From the NCBI RefSeq assembly GCF_003074055.1, contig NZ_CP029043.1:248001-312000 (forward strand): DNA of 64,000 nucleotides, written 5' to 3'. The notes below the pieces were generated by a model, which had not been told where the DNA came from, ran no database searches, and saw only the letters and a program-made list of their open reading frames with translations. The first letter of the stretch is position 1. The number at the start of each line of letters is the position of its first letter. Positions 42,928 to 51,510 of the stretch are shown here, piece after piece. The stretch is from Streptomyces nigra. GTDB taxonomy: Bacteria; Actinomycetota; Actinomycetes; Streptomycetales; Streptomycetaceae. The position numbers and the translations under genes are program-made.

Positions 42928-43815
42928 TCACGAGGCCGCGGGTTCGGTGGCGGCTTCCTCCGTCCAGGCGCGCTCCAGCAGGGCGTCGAAGGGGACGGGA
43001 GCGCGTCCTGTCAGTCCGGCGAGGGTCGGGTCGACGGCGGTGAACTCACCGTTCCGTGCCGCCGCGAAGATGCTCAGCAGCAGGTCGGCGAGGTCGCTCG
43101 GAGCCCCGTGCGCGAGGATCTGCTCGCGGTAGGCGTCGTCGGGGACGACGGTACGGGTGAACGGGCGTCCGGTGACCCGGGACGCGATCTCGGCGATCGT
43201 GTCGAGGTCGGGCGCGGCCGCGCCGGTGAGCGGCGGGGTGGGGCCGTCGAAGCGGGCCTCCCCGGTGAGGATCGCGGCGGTGGCCTCGGCGAGGTCGTCG
43301 TGGCCGGTCCAGGCGACGGGGCCGTCGGCGGGGAGAGCTATGTCGCCGGTGTGGCGGGCGGCCTCGAGGAACTGGAGCGCGCTGGACGCGTAGAAGCCGT
43401 TGCGCAGCGCCGTCCAGGGCAGGCCGGTGGCGTGCAGCAGGTCCTCGGTCGCGGCGTGGTCGCGGCAGGGCTGGAAGCGGGAGTCGTGGGCGGCTCCCAT
43501 CTGGCTGGTGTAGAGGATGCGGCCTACGTCCGCCTTCACGGCGGCGTCGATGGCGGTGCGATGGCCGGCGACGCAGTCCTCGCCCGCGCGGTCGAGGGAG
43601 ACGAGAAGCAGGTGCTCCGCGCCTTCGAAGGCGTTCACGAGCGAGGCGGGGTCGTCGAAGTCTCCCTGCCGGACCCGTACGCCGCGGTCGGCGAGGTCCT
43701 GGGCCTTGCCGGGGTCGCGGACACTGACGCCCACGCGGTCGGCGGGGACGCGCTCCAGGAGGCGTTCGACGACTCGGCGGCCGAGCTTTCCGGTGGCTCC
43801 GGTCACGATGATCAT
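42928..43815 (-). CDS. NmrA-like NAD(P)H-binding protein (atypical SDR)
   Basis: The 295-residue protein has the Rossmann motif TGATGKLGRRVVE (residues 5-17), GDFDDPASLVNAFEGAEHLL and YTSQMGAAHDS in place of a classical YxxxK. This is the NmrA/quinone-oxidoreductase 2 (QorB-like) branch. It is divergent from a TetR gene with a TTCCA-G-TGGAA palindrome between them. It may reduce quinones or sense NADPH; the exact reaction is unknown. Confidence 0.9.
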   Translation of the reverse strand: MIIVTGATGKLGRRVVERLLERVPADRVGVSVRDPGKAQDLADRGVRVRQGDFDDPASLVNAFEGAEHLLLVSLDRAGEDCVAGHRTAIDAAVKADVGRILYTSQMGAAHDSRFQPCRDHAATEDLLHATGLPWTALRNGFYASSALQFLEAARHTGDIALPADGPVAWTGHDDLAEATAAILTGEARFDGPTPPLTGAAAPDLDTIAEIASRVTGRPFTRTVVPDDAYREQILAHGAPSDLADLLLSIFAAARNGEFTAVDPTLAGLTGRAPVPFDALLERAWTEEAATEPAAS

Positions 43816-43855
43816 GCGGTTCTCCCGTGTCTCGGGCGGATGTCCCCAATGGGAG

Positions 43856-43905
43856 TTTCCAGTGGAAACACTTTGACGCTAACACTGGAATATCACTGGA
43901 AGCAA
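43856..43905. promoter_or_regulatory. Operator region between NmrA-like and TetR genes
   Basis: A perfect TTCCA-G-TGGAA repeat near 43857 is followed by two CACTGGAA direct copies (about 43883 and 43893). The half-site ACTGGAA/TTCCAGT thus occurs three times in 45 bp in the 110-bp divergent promoter region, which suggests a multi-dimer TetR operator. Confidence 0.55.
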
Positions 43906-43925
43906 CTTGCCGATATCATCGATTC

Positions 43926-44654
43926 ATGACTACGCGCGACACCCACGACAGCCCCCGGCGCCGCATCGTCGAGGCCGCCGTCGAGCTCCTGGAGACCGGC
44001 GGCCCGGACGCGGTGAGCACCCGTGCGGTCGCCTCGGCCGCGGGTATGCAGCCGCCGGCGATCTACCGCCTCTTCGGGGACAAGGAGGGGCTGCTCGAAG
44101 CCGTCGCCGAGCACGGTTACGCGCAGTTCCTGGAGACCAAGCGGGCGTTGCTCGATCCCGCGCCGCAGGACCCGGTGGAGGATCTGCGCCGCGCCTGGGA
44201 CACGGTGGCGGAGTTCGGGATCTCCCGCCCCGAGCTGTTCGCCGTGATGACCAGGGCGACCGGGCGCGGAGCGGACCAGGCGCACCGCGCGGGCCTGGAG
44301 ATGCTGTACGGGCGGGTGCGCAGGCTGGCGGCGGGCGGGTGGCTGCGGGTCGACGAGGAACTGGCGGCCCAGATCATCCAGGCCACCGGCCGGGGCGCGG
44401 TCACCACCTGGCACTCCACCCCGGCGGAACGGCGAACACCCGCGCTCCTGACCGCCCTGCGGGAGGCCACGGTCGCCGCCATCACGCGCGCCGAGCCCAC
44501 GGTCCCCGCCGCGGAGAACGGCCCGGCCGCGGCGGCCCGCGCCCTGCGCGCCGCCCTCCCGGACAAGGCCGACGTCCTGAGCGAGGCGGAGCAGCACCTG
44601 CTGCGCGAGTGGCTGACCCGGCTGGCGGCGGACGGCGGCGCCCCGAGCGCATGA
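43926..44654 (+). CDS. TetR-family regulator
   Basis: The Met of MTTRDTHDSPRRRIVEAAVE gives 242 residues. The helix-turn-helix is VSTRAVASAAGMQPPAIYRL (residues ~29-48), followed by FGDKEGLLEAVAEHG and an unusually long C-terminal effector region. It is divergent from the NmrA-like gene and presumably represses it and itself. No ribosome-binding site is evident, so a leaderless transcript is possible. Confidence 0.88.
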   Translation: MTTRDTHDSPRRRIVEAAVELLETGGPDAVSTRAVASAAGMQPPAIYRLFGDKEGLLEAVAEHGYAQFLETKRALLDPAPQDPVEDLRRAWDTVAEFGISRPELFAVMTRATGRGADQAHRAGLEMLYGRVRRLAAGGWLRVDEELAAQIIQATGRGAVTTWHSTPAERRTPALLTALREATVAAITRAEPTVPAAENGPAAAARALRAALPDKADVLSEAEQHLLREWLTRLAADGGAPSA

Positions 44655-44690
44655 CGGGGTGCCGGAGCGGTCGGCTCTCCGGAACGCGTC

Positions 44691-44730
44691 GTGGGGCGGT
44701 CACCGTTCGGTTGAACGGTGACCGCCCCAC
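44691..44730. terminator. Perfect 18-bp bidirectional terminator
   Basis: GTGGGGCGGTCACCGTTC pairs perfectly with the complementary arm after the tetraloop GGTT, between the convergent tetR and PTS genes. Confidence 0.9.
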
Positions 44731-44755
44731 AGGACGGTGTATGTGCTGCGGCGCG

Positions 44756-46300
44756 TCAGCCCGCCGGGACCCCGGCCGGTGCCGGCGCCTCGTCCTTGAC
44801 GGAAGTCGGGCCGGCGGCGGTCGCGGTGTCCGTGGCGGACTGCGCGGGCGCCACGTTGAGGTCGGCGAGCATCGTCTTCGTGAAGCCGAAGTAGTACGTG
44901 GCGAGGAAGCCGCCGAGGTAGCCGACGACCAGGCCGCCCGCGTACACGGCGACCGTCCGGCCGAGCCCGTGGTCGCCGTCGAGCAGCGGGAAGAGCGCCC
45001 AGCCCGACGGGCCGATCGCGGTGGAGCCGACGTCCGTGCCCAGCTGGTTGAAGAGACCGACGAACGCGCCGCCGAGGGCGCCGCCGGTGCAGGCCGTGAT
45101 GAACGGGCGGCCCAGGGGCAGGGACACGCCGTAGATCAGCGGCTCGCCGACGCCGAGGAAGCCCGGCCACAGCGCCGACTTGATGGTCCTGCGGATGGAC
45201 GTGTTGCGGTGCAGGCGGAAGTAGACGGCGATCGCGGCGCCGACCTGGCCCGCGCCGGCCATGGCGAGGATGGGGAGCAGCACGGTGTACCCCTGCTGCT
45301 CGATGAGCGTCGTGTGGATCGGGATGAGCGCCTGGTGCAGACCGAGCATGACCAGCGGCAGGAACAGGCCGCCGAGGATCAGGCCGGCGCCGGCGCCGCC
45401 GTGGGAGAGCAGCCAGTTGGCGGCCTCACCGATCTTCGTGGAGACCTCACCGGCGAGGAACATCAGCCCGAAGAGGGTGACGAGACCGGACACCAGCACG
45501 GTGATGGTGGGGGTGACGAGGACGTCGATGGAGACGGGCACCCAGCGGCGGCACCACTTCTCGACCTGCACGGCGAGCCACGCCGCTCCGAGGGCGCCGA
45601 GGACGCCGCCCTGGCCCGGGGAGAGGTGCTGGCCGAACGCCTCCACGTTGGCGACGCCCGCGTAGACGATGATCGCGGCGACGGCGCCGCCGAGGATCGG
45701 TGTGCCGCCGAACTCCTGCGCCGTGTTGTAGCCGACGAACACGGCGATCAGCGCCATGAACCCGGAGGCCATCGCGGTCAGCGCCGGGGTGATGCCGGGC
45801 AGCCAGCCCAGGTTGACCAGCAGGCCGTTCAGGCCCGCGATGATGCCGCAGCCGATGAGGGCGGGGATCAGCGGCACGAAGATGTTCGCGATGCGCCGCA
45901 GCAGAAGCTTGAAGGGGGTGGCGTTGCGTGCCTTGCGCTCGGCGCGCAGGGCGGCACCCTGGGCGGCGAGGTCGTCGGCGGTCACGGCGTCCGGGGCCGC
46001 ACCGCCGGCGGGGGCGGCCGTCTCTGGAGCGGCGGCGCGCTCCTCCTCGACGAGGGTCTCGAACTCGGGGGTGACGCGGGCGACGGTGCCCGGGCCGAGC
46101 ACGATCTGGTAGGTGTCGTCCTCGACGACGCCCATCACCGAGGGCAGTGCCTTGAGCTGTTCCTCCTGCACGAGGGTCCGGTCGTGCAGGCCCAGCCGGA
46201 GCCGGGTCATGCAGTGGGCCACCGACGCCACGTTCCGTGCTCCTCCGACGAGGGGCAGGATGGCGGCCGCGGTGTCGCGGTACTTGTTCTCGTTCGCCAT
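44756..46300 (-). CDS. PTS EIIBC permease, MurNAc (MurP) type likely
   Basis: The 514-residue protein has an EIIB domain with phosphorylation cysteine Cys30 (VAHCMTRLRLGL), a ~70-residue charged linker, and an EIIC domain of the glucose/sucrose superfamily with about ten helices (FVPLIPALIGCGIIAGLNGL; GEPLIYGVSLPLGRPF). No EIIA domain is present, as in E. coli MurP, so it needs a separate EIIA (Crr). It is 72 bp downstream of murQ on the same strand. This points to uptake and phosphorylation of N-acetylmuramic acid to MurNAc-6-P. Specificity is inferred from the neighbour. Confidence 0.88.
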   Translation of the reverse strand: MANENKYRDTAAAILPLVGGARNVASVAHCMTRLRLGLHDRTLVQEEQLKALPSVMGVVEDDTYQIVLGPGTVARVTPEFETLVEEERAAAPETAAPAGGAAPDAVTADDLAAQGAALRAERKARNATPFKLLLRRIANIFVPLIPALIGCGIIAGLNGLLVNLGWLPGITPALTAMASGFMALIAVFVGYNTAQEFGGTPILGGAVAAIIVYAGVANVEAFGQHLSPGQGGVLGALGAAWLAVQVEKWCRRWVPVSIDVLVTPTITVLVSGLVTLFGLMFLAGEVSTKIGEAANWLLSHGGAGAGLILGGLFLPLVMLGLHQALIPIHTTLIEQQGYTVLLPILAMAGAGQVGAAIAVYFRLHRNTSIRRTIKSALWPGFLGVGEPLIYGVSLPLGRPFITACTGGALGGAFVGLFNQLGTDVGSTAIGPSGWALFPLLDGDHGLGRTVAVYAGGLVVGYLGGFLATYYFGFTKTMLADLNVAPAQSATDTATAAGPTSVKDEAPAPAGVPAG

Positions 46301-46372
46301 GAGATCGGCCTTGCTGTGAGTGGTAGGGGCTGGTGCGTCAGGCGGATACGGCTTGCCGGTCGGCTGCGGCTG

Positions 46373-47314
46373 TCAGCCGGCCGCGGCTTCGAGGGCGCTG
46401 CGCAGATGTCCGTGGGCGGTGCGGAGGAGGCGTTCGGCCGTCGGCGCGTCGACGTCGCCGAGCAGGAGGAGGATCGCGTTCTTGACCTCGCCGCCGGTGG
46501 CGGCGAGCGCGGCGGTGACGGCCTCGTCGGAGGCGTCGGTCGCGAGGCCCACGATCCGGTGGGCGCGCGCCCGCAGCTTCTCGTTGGAGGCGCGCAGGTC
46601 GACCATCAGGTTCCCGTAGGTCTTGCCGAGCCTGATCATGGTGATGGTGGAGAACATGTTGAGCACGAGCTTCTGCGCGGTGCCCGCCTTGAGCCGGGTC
46701 GAGCCGGTCAGGATCTCCGGTCCGACGACGACCTCGATGCCGTGGTCGGCGGCGGCCGCGAGCGCGCTGCCGGCGTTGCAGGACAGCCCGACCGTGAGCG
46801 CGCCGAGCGAGCGCGCGTACCGGACGGCCTCGACGGCGTAGGGGGTGCGGCCGGAGGCGGAGATGCCGACCACGACGTCGTCGGCGGTCAGCTTCAGAGC
46901 GTCCAGGTCCTGCCGGGCCCCTTCCTCGGAGTCCTCGGCGCCCTCGACGGCGGTGACCATGGCGGCGGGGCCGCCCGCGATGAGGCCGACGACCTGCGCG
47001 GGGTCCGTGCTGAAGGTGGGCGGGCACTCGGAGGCGTCCAGCACGCCGAGCCGCCCGGCGGTGCCCGCGCCGGCGTAGACGAGCCGTCCGCCCCGGGACA
47101 TCCGCTCGGCCATGCCGTCGATCGCGGCGGCGATCTCGGGGAGCCGGGCCGCGACCGCCGCGCTGACGGTGGCGTCCTCGGCGTTCATGTGGCGGGCGAT
47201 GTCCAGCGTGCTGCGGCGGTCGATGTCCGCCAGGTCGGGCCGGTACGCCTCCGTGGCCAGGGTGGCCAGCTGGTCACGCAGCCTGGCGTCACCGACGGCT
47301 TCTTGGATGGACAT
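46373..47314 (-). CDS. murQ: N-acetylmuramic acid 6-phosphate etherase
   Basis: The 313-residue SIS-domain protein has the MurQ signature YAGAGTAGRLGVLDASECPP, with catalytic Glu96, and AVEGAEDSEEG with Glu127. The spacing equals that of the two essential glutamates of E. coli MurQ. STRLKAGTAQKLVLNMFST is the second conserved block. It cleaves the lactyl ether of MurNAc-6-P to GlcNAc-6-P and D-lactate in the cytoplasm. It leads the murQ-PTS operon. Two TGAAA-N5-TTTCA-type sites lie 147-192 bp upstream. Confidence 0.95.
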   Translation of the reverse strand: MSIQEAVGDARLRDQLATLATEAYRPDLADIDRRSTLDIARHMNAEDATVSAAVAARLPEIAAAIDGMAERMSRGGRLVYAGAGTAGRLGVLDASECPPTFSTDPAQVVGLIAGGPAAMVTAVEGAEDSEEGARQDLDALKLTADDVVVGISASGRTPYAVEAVRYARSLGALTVGLSCNAGSALAAAADHGIEVVVGPEILTGSTRLKAGTAQKLVLNMFSTITMIRLGKTYGNLMVDLRASNEKLRARAHRIVGLATDASDEAVTAALAATGGEVKNAILLLLGDVDAPTAERLLRTAHGHLRSALEAAAG

Positions 47315-47460
47315 GAACGTTCACGGCTCCTGTGGTTCGGGCGTTTGAGGGGGCTGGGGCGACTTGGGCTACCTGGGAGGTTTCCGTCATACGCGACGGG
47401 AGGCCGGTTCGACCGGCCCGTGTGACACGAGAGACACACGAGTGGCGACGCCCCGAGCGT

Positions 47461-47506
47461 CGAAACTTTCTTTCACTGCGCTCCGCCGACATGAAACATA
47501 TTTTCA
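47461..47506. promoter_or_regulatory. Paired RpiR/MurR-type operators upstream of murQ
   Basis: CGAAA-CTTTC-TTTCA (47461-47475) and TGAAA-CATAT-TTTCA (47492-47506; perfect repeat) have the same half-sites and 5-bp spacer, with centres 31 bp apart, about three helical turns. RpiR-family regulators are known to use GAAA/TTTC inverted repeats. The RpiR gene at 53399 is the obvious candidate. The 231-bp gap holds no gene. Confidence 0.65.
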
Positions 47507-47545
47507 GTCACGGGGTGCGTCAAGACCCTCCGGGCGATCACCGGG

Positions 47546-50440
47546 TCACGCTCCGGGAACGGCCGGGGCGGTGGCCGCGTCGAGGAGTTCGAGGATGTGC
47601 CGGTAGGGCCGCCCGGTGGCACGGGTCATCCCGATCTCGCAGGTCCGATTGCAGGACGCGTAGGCCTCGTACGACCGGCTGTTGATCTCGGCGGCCTGGC
47701 GTGCCGTGGCCACCGCGGTGATCTCGGGATGCAGCAGTCCCCGGTCCCCGGCGAAGGCGCAGCAGCCCCAGGAGTCGGGCACGGTGACGTCACCGCTCAG
47801 GGCGGCGGCCACGGTCCGCAGGGCCTCGTCGGCGCCCAGATGGGCCGTGGAACACGTGGGGTGCAGGGCCATGGACGCCAGGGGGCGCACGGCGGGCAGC
47901 GCGGGCAGCAGCCGTTCGGCGGTGAAGGCGACGCTGTCCACGAACCGCAGGGCCGCGTAGCGGGCGCGGTCCTGCTCGGGCAGGGCGTCGGCGAGCCGTT
48001 CCAGCCCGTGTGTGCACGACGAGGCGTCGCAGACGACGGGCAGCCTGCCGTGGTCGGAGGCGGCCCACAGGGCGTCCAGCGTGCGGGCCGCCATGGTCCG
48101 ATGGCCGCGGGTATACCCCTTGGACTGCCACGGGGTGCCGCAGCACAGCCCGCCGAGCCCGTCCGGCACGGCGACCGGCACCCCCGCGCGTTCGCACAGC
48201 CGCAGGAACGCCCGCGCCGACCCTCCGGTCGTACCGTCGCCCTCCTCGGGGGCGAAGAGGCTGCCGATGCACGCGGCGAAGAACACGGCCTCCGCCCCGG
48301 CGGGATGCCGCGCGGCGGGCCGCTCGGGTCCACTGAGCGGCATGTCGTCGGTCCACTCCGGCACCAGTTCCCCGCCGCCGAGCCCTCGCACCGCCCTGGT
48401 CACCACCCGGGTGACGGGCAGCGGGACGGCGTGGGCCGTCTTCAGGGCCGTACGCACCCCTGTGACCGCGCCCTCCCAGTGCCGCGCCACCCGGTCGGCG
48501 ACGCCCTGGGCCGTTCTGCCGTGCCCTTCGGCGCGGAGCCGTTTCATGACCTCGCCCGTGTCGATGTGGACGGGGCAGGCGGTCACGCACAGGCTGTCGA
48601 CCGCGCAGCTGGCGACGGCGGCATAGCCGTAGTCGTCCTGCAGGACGCGCTTACGGGCGTCGTCGCCCGCCGCGTCGGCGACGGCGATCTCGCGCAGCAG
48701 CGCGATGCGCTGGCGCGGGGTCGTGGTGGCGTCGGCGGTGGGACAGACGGGTTCGCAGTAGCCGCACTCGACGCACGCGTCGACGGCCGGGTCCACCTGC
48801 GGAACGCTCTTCAGGTTGCCGAGGTGCGCCCGGGGATCGTCGTCCAGCAGGACCCCGGGGCTCAGCAGCTGGTGCGGGTCGCAGAGACGTTTGAGCTCGC
48901 GCATGACGTCGTGGAGTTCGCCGCCGTACTGGCGCCGGACGAAGGGGGCCATCGCGCGCCCGGTGCCGTGCTCCGCCTTGAGGGTGCCGCCGGCGTCGAG
49001 GACGAGGTCGACCATGTCGTCGGTGAAGCGGGCGTAGCGCTCCAGCTCGCCGTCGGAGTCGAACTCCTGGGTGAGCATGAAGTGCAGATTGCCGTCCCGG
49101 GCGTGCCCGAAGATCACGGCGTCGTCGTAGCCGTGCCGGGCGAACAGGTCGATCAGGCCCTCGCCGGTGGCGGTGAGCCGGTCCATCGGCACGGCCACGT
49201 CCTCCAGCAGGGCCGTCGTGCCCGGGCGGCGCGCCCCGGCGACCGCCGTGTAAAGGCCCTTGCGCAGCCGCCACAGCCGGTTGCGCTCCCCCGCGTCACG
49301 GGTGAGCGCGGCCGGGGTGAGCGTGGGCAGCAGCCGCAGCGCCGGCTCGGCGGCGGCCACGGTGTGCTGCAGCGCCTCGGCGCTGTCCTCGGCGAACTCG
49401 ACGAGCAGAGCCGCGTGCCCGGTGACGGTGAGCCGGCGCAGGGCCTCCACCGGCTCGCCGGACCGCTGCGCGACCCGCAGGGAGGCAGCGTCGAGCAGTT
49501 CCACGGTCCGGGCACCGGCGGCGAGCAGGACGGGCAGGCAGTCGGTGGCCTCGGCGAGACCCGGCAGGACGAACAGACCGGTCGCGGTGTGCGGGAGCAG
49601 CGGAACCGTACGGAAGACGGCCTCGGCGACGAAACCGAGCGTGCCCTCGCTGCCGACCATGAGCCGGGCGAGCATGTCGGCCGGGGTGTCGTGGTCGAGG
49701 AACGAGTTCAGCCCGTACCCCATGGTGTTCTTCATGGCGAAGAGCCGCTCGACCGTGGCCCGCGAGGCGGCCGAGCCGCGCACCCGGTCCCGCAGCCGGA
49801 GCAGCCCCGCGTGCAGCTCGGGCTCGCGCGCCCGCAGTGCCGCGTCGGCGTCGGCGTCCGCCGTGTCGACGACCGTCCCGGACGGCAGGACGAACCGCAG
49901 GGACTCGATGGTGCGGTACGCGTTGTCCCGGGTGCCGCAGTTCATGCCGCTGGAGTTGTTGGCGACCAGACCGCCGATGGTGCAGGCGCTCTCACTGGCC
50001 GGATCCGGCCCGAGCCGCCTGCCGTACCGGGCGAGCCGCGCGTTGGCCTGCCGAACGGTCAACCCGGGCTGAAGCCGGACGCGACGCCCGTCGTCCAGAA
50101 TCTCCGCCTCCCGCCAGTGCGTGCGTACGTCGATCTGGACGCCGTCGCCACCGGCCTGCCCGGCGAGGCTGGTGCCGCCCGAGCGCAGCGTCACGGGGAG
50201 TCCCACCGCACGCGCCCCGGCCATGAGCGCGCCGACCTCGTCGGCCGACGCCGCCCGGACCACGGCACGCGGGGTGAACAGATATGGGGAGGCGTCGTGG
50301 GCCGCCGCGATCCGGCGGGGCAGCGCGGTGCTGACGCGCGCCGGGTCCCCGACGCACGAGGCCAGGAGATCGGCGAGCCGCTCGTCCGAAGGGGGCGGTG
50401 ACGCGACGGCGGACGGGACGGAGGCGGTGGGGTGACTCAT
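47546..50440 (-). CDS. FAD/Fe-S D-lactate dehydrogenase-type oxidoreductase
   Basis: The ATG after GAGGAG gives 964 residues. In order: an FAD-binding type 4 (PCMH) domain (~35-250, LRSGGTSLAGQAGGDGVQID), the FAD-oxidase C-terminal domain (~270-520, VIFGHARDGNLHFMLTQEF), two ferredoxin-like cysteine clusters (CVECGYCEPVCP; CAVDSLCVTACPVHIDTGEV) and two CCG-type cysteine-rich domains (GGLCCGTPW; SWGCCAFAGDRG). This fused layout is found in respiratory D-lactate and related 2-hydroxyacid dehydrogenases. D-lactate is the by-product of MurQ, encoded just downstream. Both genes have RpiR-like operator pairs, so it probably feeds that lactate into pyruvate and the electron-transport chain. Glycolate or D-2-hydroxyglutarate are alternatives. 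Confidence 0.88.
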   Translation of the reverse strand: MSHPTASVPSAVASPPPSDERLADLLASCVGDPARVSTALPRRIAAAHDASPYLFTPRAVVRAASADEVGALMAGARAVGLPVTLRSGGTSLAGQAGGDGVQIDVRTHWREAEILDDGRRVRLQPGLTVRQANARLARYGRRLGPDPASESACTIGGLVANNSSGMNCGTRDNAYRTIESLRFVLPSGTVVDTADADADAALRAREPELHAGLLRLRDRVRGSAASRATVERLFAMKNTMGYGLNSFLDHDTPADMLARLMVGSEGTLGFVAEAVFRTVPLLPHTATGLFVLPGLAEATDCLPVLLAAGARTVELLDAASLRVAQRSGEPVEALRRLTVTGHAALLVEFAEDSAEALQHTVAAAEPALRLLPTLTPAALTRDAGERNRLWRLRKGLYTAVAGARRPGTTALLEDVAVPMDRLTATGEGLIDLFARHGYDDAVIFGHARDGNLHFMLTQEFDSDGELERYARFTDDMVDLVLDAGGTLKAEHGTGRAMAPFVRRQYGGELHDVMRELKRLCDPHQLLSPGVLLDDDPRAHLGNLKSVPQVDPAVDACVECGYCEPVCPTADATTTPRQRIALLREIAVADAAGDDARKRVLQDDYGYAAVASCAVDSLCVTACPVHIDTGEVMKRLRAEGHGRTAQGVADRVARHWEGAVTGVRTALKTAHAVPLPVTRVVTRAVRGLGGGELVPEWTDDMPLSGPERPAARHPAGAEAVFFAACIGSLFAPEEGDGTTGGSARAFLRLCERAGVPVAVPDGLGGLCCGTPWQSKGYTRGHRTMAARTLDALWAASDHGRLPVVCDASSCTHGLERLADALPEQDRARYAALRFVDSVAFTAERLLPALPAVRPLASMALHPTCSTAHLGADEALRTVAAALSGDVTVPDSWGCCAFAGDRGLLHPEITAVATARQAAEINSRSYEAYASCNRTCEIGMTRATGRPYRHILELLDAATAPAVPGA

Positions 50441-50526
50441 GGCTCCTCGGCGGCGCCGCAGATGCGGCGCGGGTTCGGCGCGGGACGACGGTGGGTCACG
50501 GGAGTATCGGGAGCCGCGGCGCCGAA

Positions 50527-50571
50527 TGTCAATAACTTTCAATCAGATGCGTACGATGAAAATTAGTTACA
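50527..50571. promoter_or_regulatory. Paired RpiR-type sites upstream of the D-lactate dehydrogenase gene
   Basis: TGAAA-ATTAG-TTACA (50557-50571; one mismatch to TGAAA-N5-TTTCA) and TGTCA-ATAAC-TTTCA (50527-50541; two mismatches) have centres 30 bp apart, almost the same distance as the pair before murQ. They lie 87-131 bp upstream of the start codon in an AT-rich patch. Confidence 0.5.
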
Positions 50572-50729
50572 TGCGGTGGGTAGGTGTGGGGGTGCCGTAC
50601 GACCGCAGGCAGGAGCCGACGTCGACCGCGTGACGGCAAGGCCGCCCTGGCCGCCGACCTCACATCTGTCCCGGGTGCGTCGTCATGTTGGTGAGGGCAG
50701 CGACTGGCGCCCCGGAACGGAGTGAGGAA

Positions 50730-51464
50730 ATGAAGGTCTTCATCGCTGGCGGACGCGGCCGTGTGGGATCCCCACTTGCCGACACCTTGGAGGCCAAGGG
50801 CATCGAGGTGGTCTCGGGAGGCCTTGAGGACGGGATCGACGTGATCTCGGGCAAGGGCCTCGCCGAGGCTCTCGCCGGAGTCGACACCATCGTGAACGTC
50901 CTCAACACCCCCCGCTTCGATGCGGACGGGGCGATCTCGTTCTTCGAGGGATCGATCAAGAGCCTCACGGCGGAGGGCGAGCGGGCAGGTGTGCGCCATC
51001 ACATCGTGCTCTCCATCGTCGGCGTCGGGGAGGGGGACGCTTCGGAGATCGGCTACTACCTCGGCAAGGTGGCACAGGAGAAGGCCGTGCGTTCGGCTTC
51101 GATCCCTGCCACGATCATTCGGGCGACGCAGTTCCAGAGCTACATCCCTGCCCTCATCGACCAGCACACCGTGGACGGGAAGGTTCTCGCTCCGAGGACA
51201 TTCATCCAGCCCGTCGAGTTGGCCGAAGTCATCGACCTGCTCGCCGAAGCGGTCACGACTCCGAAGCCGGGCGGTGAGGTCGAGATCGCGGGACCCGATC
51301 GCTTTTACCATGACGACCTCTTCCGCGCCACGCTGGCCCATCGGGGAGACGATCGTCAGGTGGTGACCGTAGACGGAAAGGAGCTCCTCGAGGCCATGAT
51401 CCCACGCGGCGCGTACCGGAGAGGAACCGTGCGGTATCCGATTCCTGGAATCCCCATCGCCTGA
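50730..51464 (+). CDS. NAD(P)-binding atypical SDR, partner of ECF sigma factor
   Basis: The Met of MKVFIAGGRGRVGSPLADTL follows GGAGTGAGGAA and gives 244 residues. The GGRGRVGSPL loop is an extended-SDR/NmrA-type nucleotide-binding motif; VLSIVGVGEG and TIIRATQFQSYIPALI are conserved core segments. It is 46 bp upstream of an ECF41-type sigma gene. ECF41 loci characteristically include an oxidoreductase, epimerase or carboxymuconolactone decarboxylase gene controlled by the sigma factor. Codon usage is a little less GC-biased than in neighbours. The reaction is unknown. Confidence 0.87.
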   Translation: MKVFIAGGRGRVGSPLADTLEAKGIEVVSGGLEDGIDVISGKGLAEALAGVDTIVNVLNTPRFDADGAISFFEGSIKSLTAEGERAGVRHHIVLSIVGVGEGDASEIGYYLGKVAQEKAVRSASIPATIIRATQFQSYIPALIDQHTVDGKVLAPRTFIQPVELAEVIDLLAEAVTTPKPGGEVEIAGPDRFYHDDLFRATLAHRGDDRQVVTVDGKELLEAMIPRGAYRRGTVRYPIPGIPIA

Positions 51465-51510
51465 ATTCGATGGGGAAGGATGGCGCGAACAGATTGGAAA
51501 AGGGTGCCCC

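Noticed and set aside
43907..47425. Very long rightward open frame of more than 1,100 codons
   Set aside because: It is antisense to the PTS and murQ genes, its product is low-complexity Arg/Gly/Ala with no domain, and such frames are a by-product of extreme GC3 bias.
47597..50401. Rightward open frame of over 900 codons
   Set aside because: Antisense shadow of the FAD/Fe-S dehydrogenase gene, whose own frame has clear domains and a good ribosome-binding site.
50572..50730. ECF41-type promoter (TGTCACA with CGTC) before the partner gene
   Set aside because: TCACA and CGTC both occur near 50660-50682, but their spacing (about 13) does not fit the reported 16-17; not listed as a promoter.
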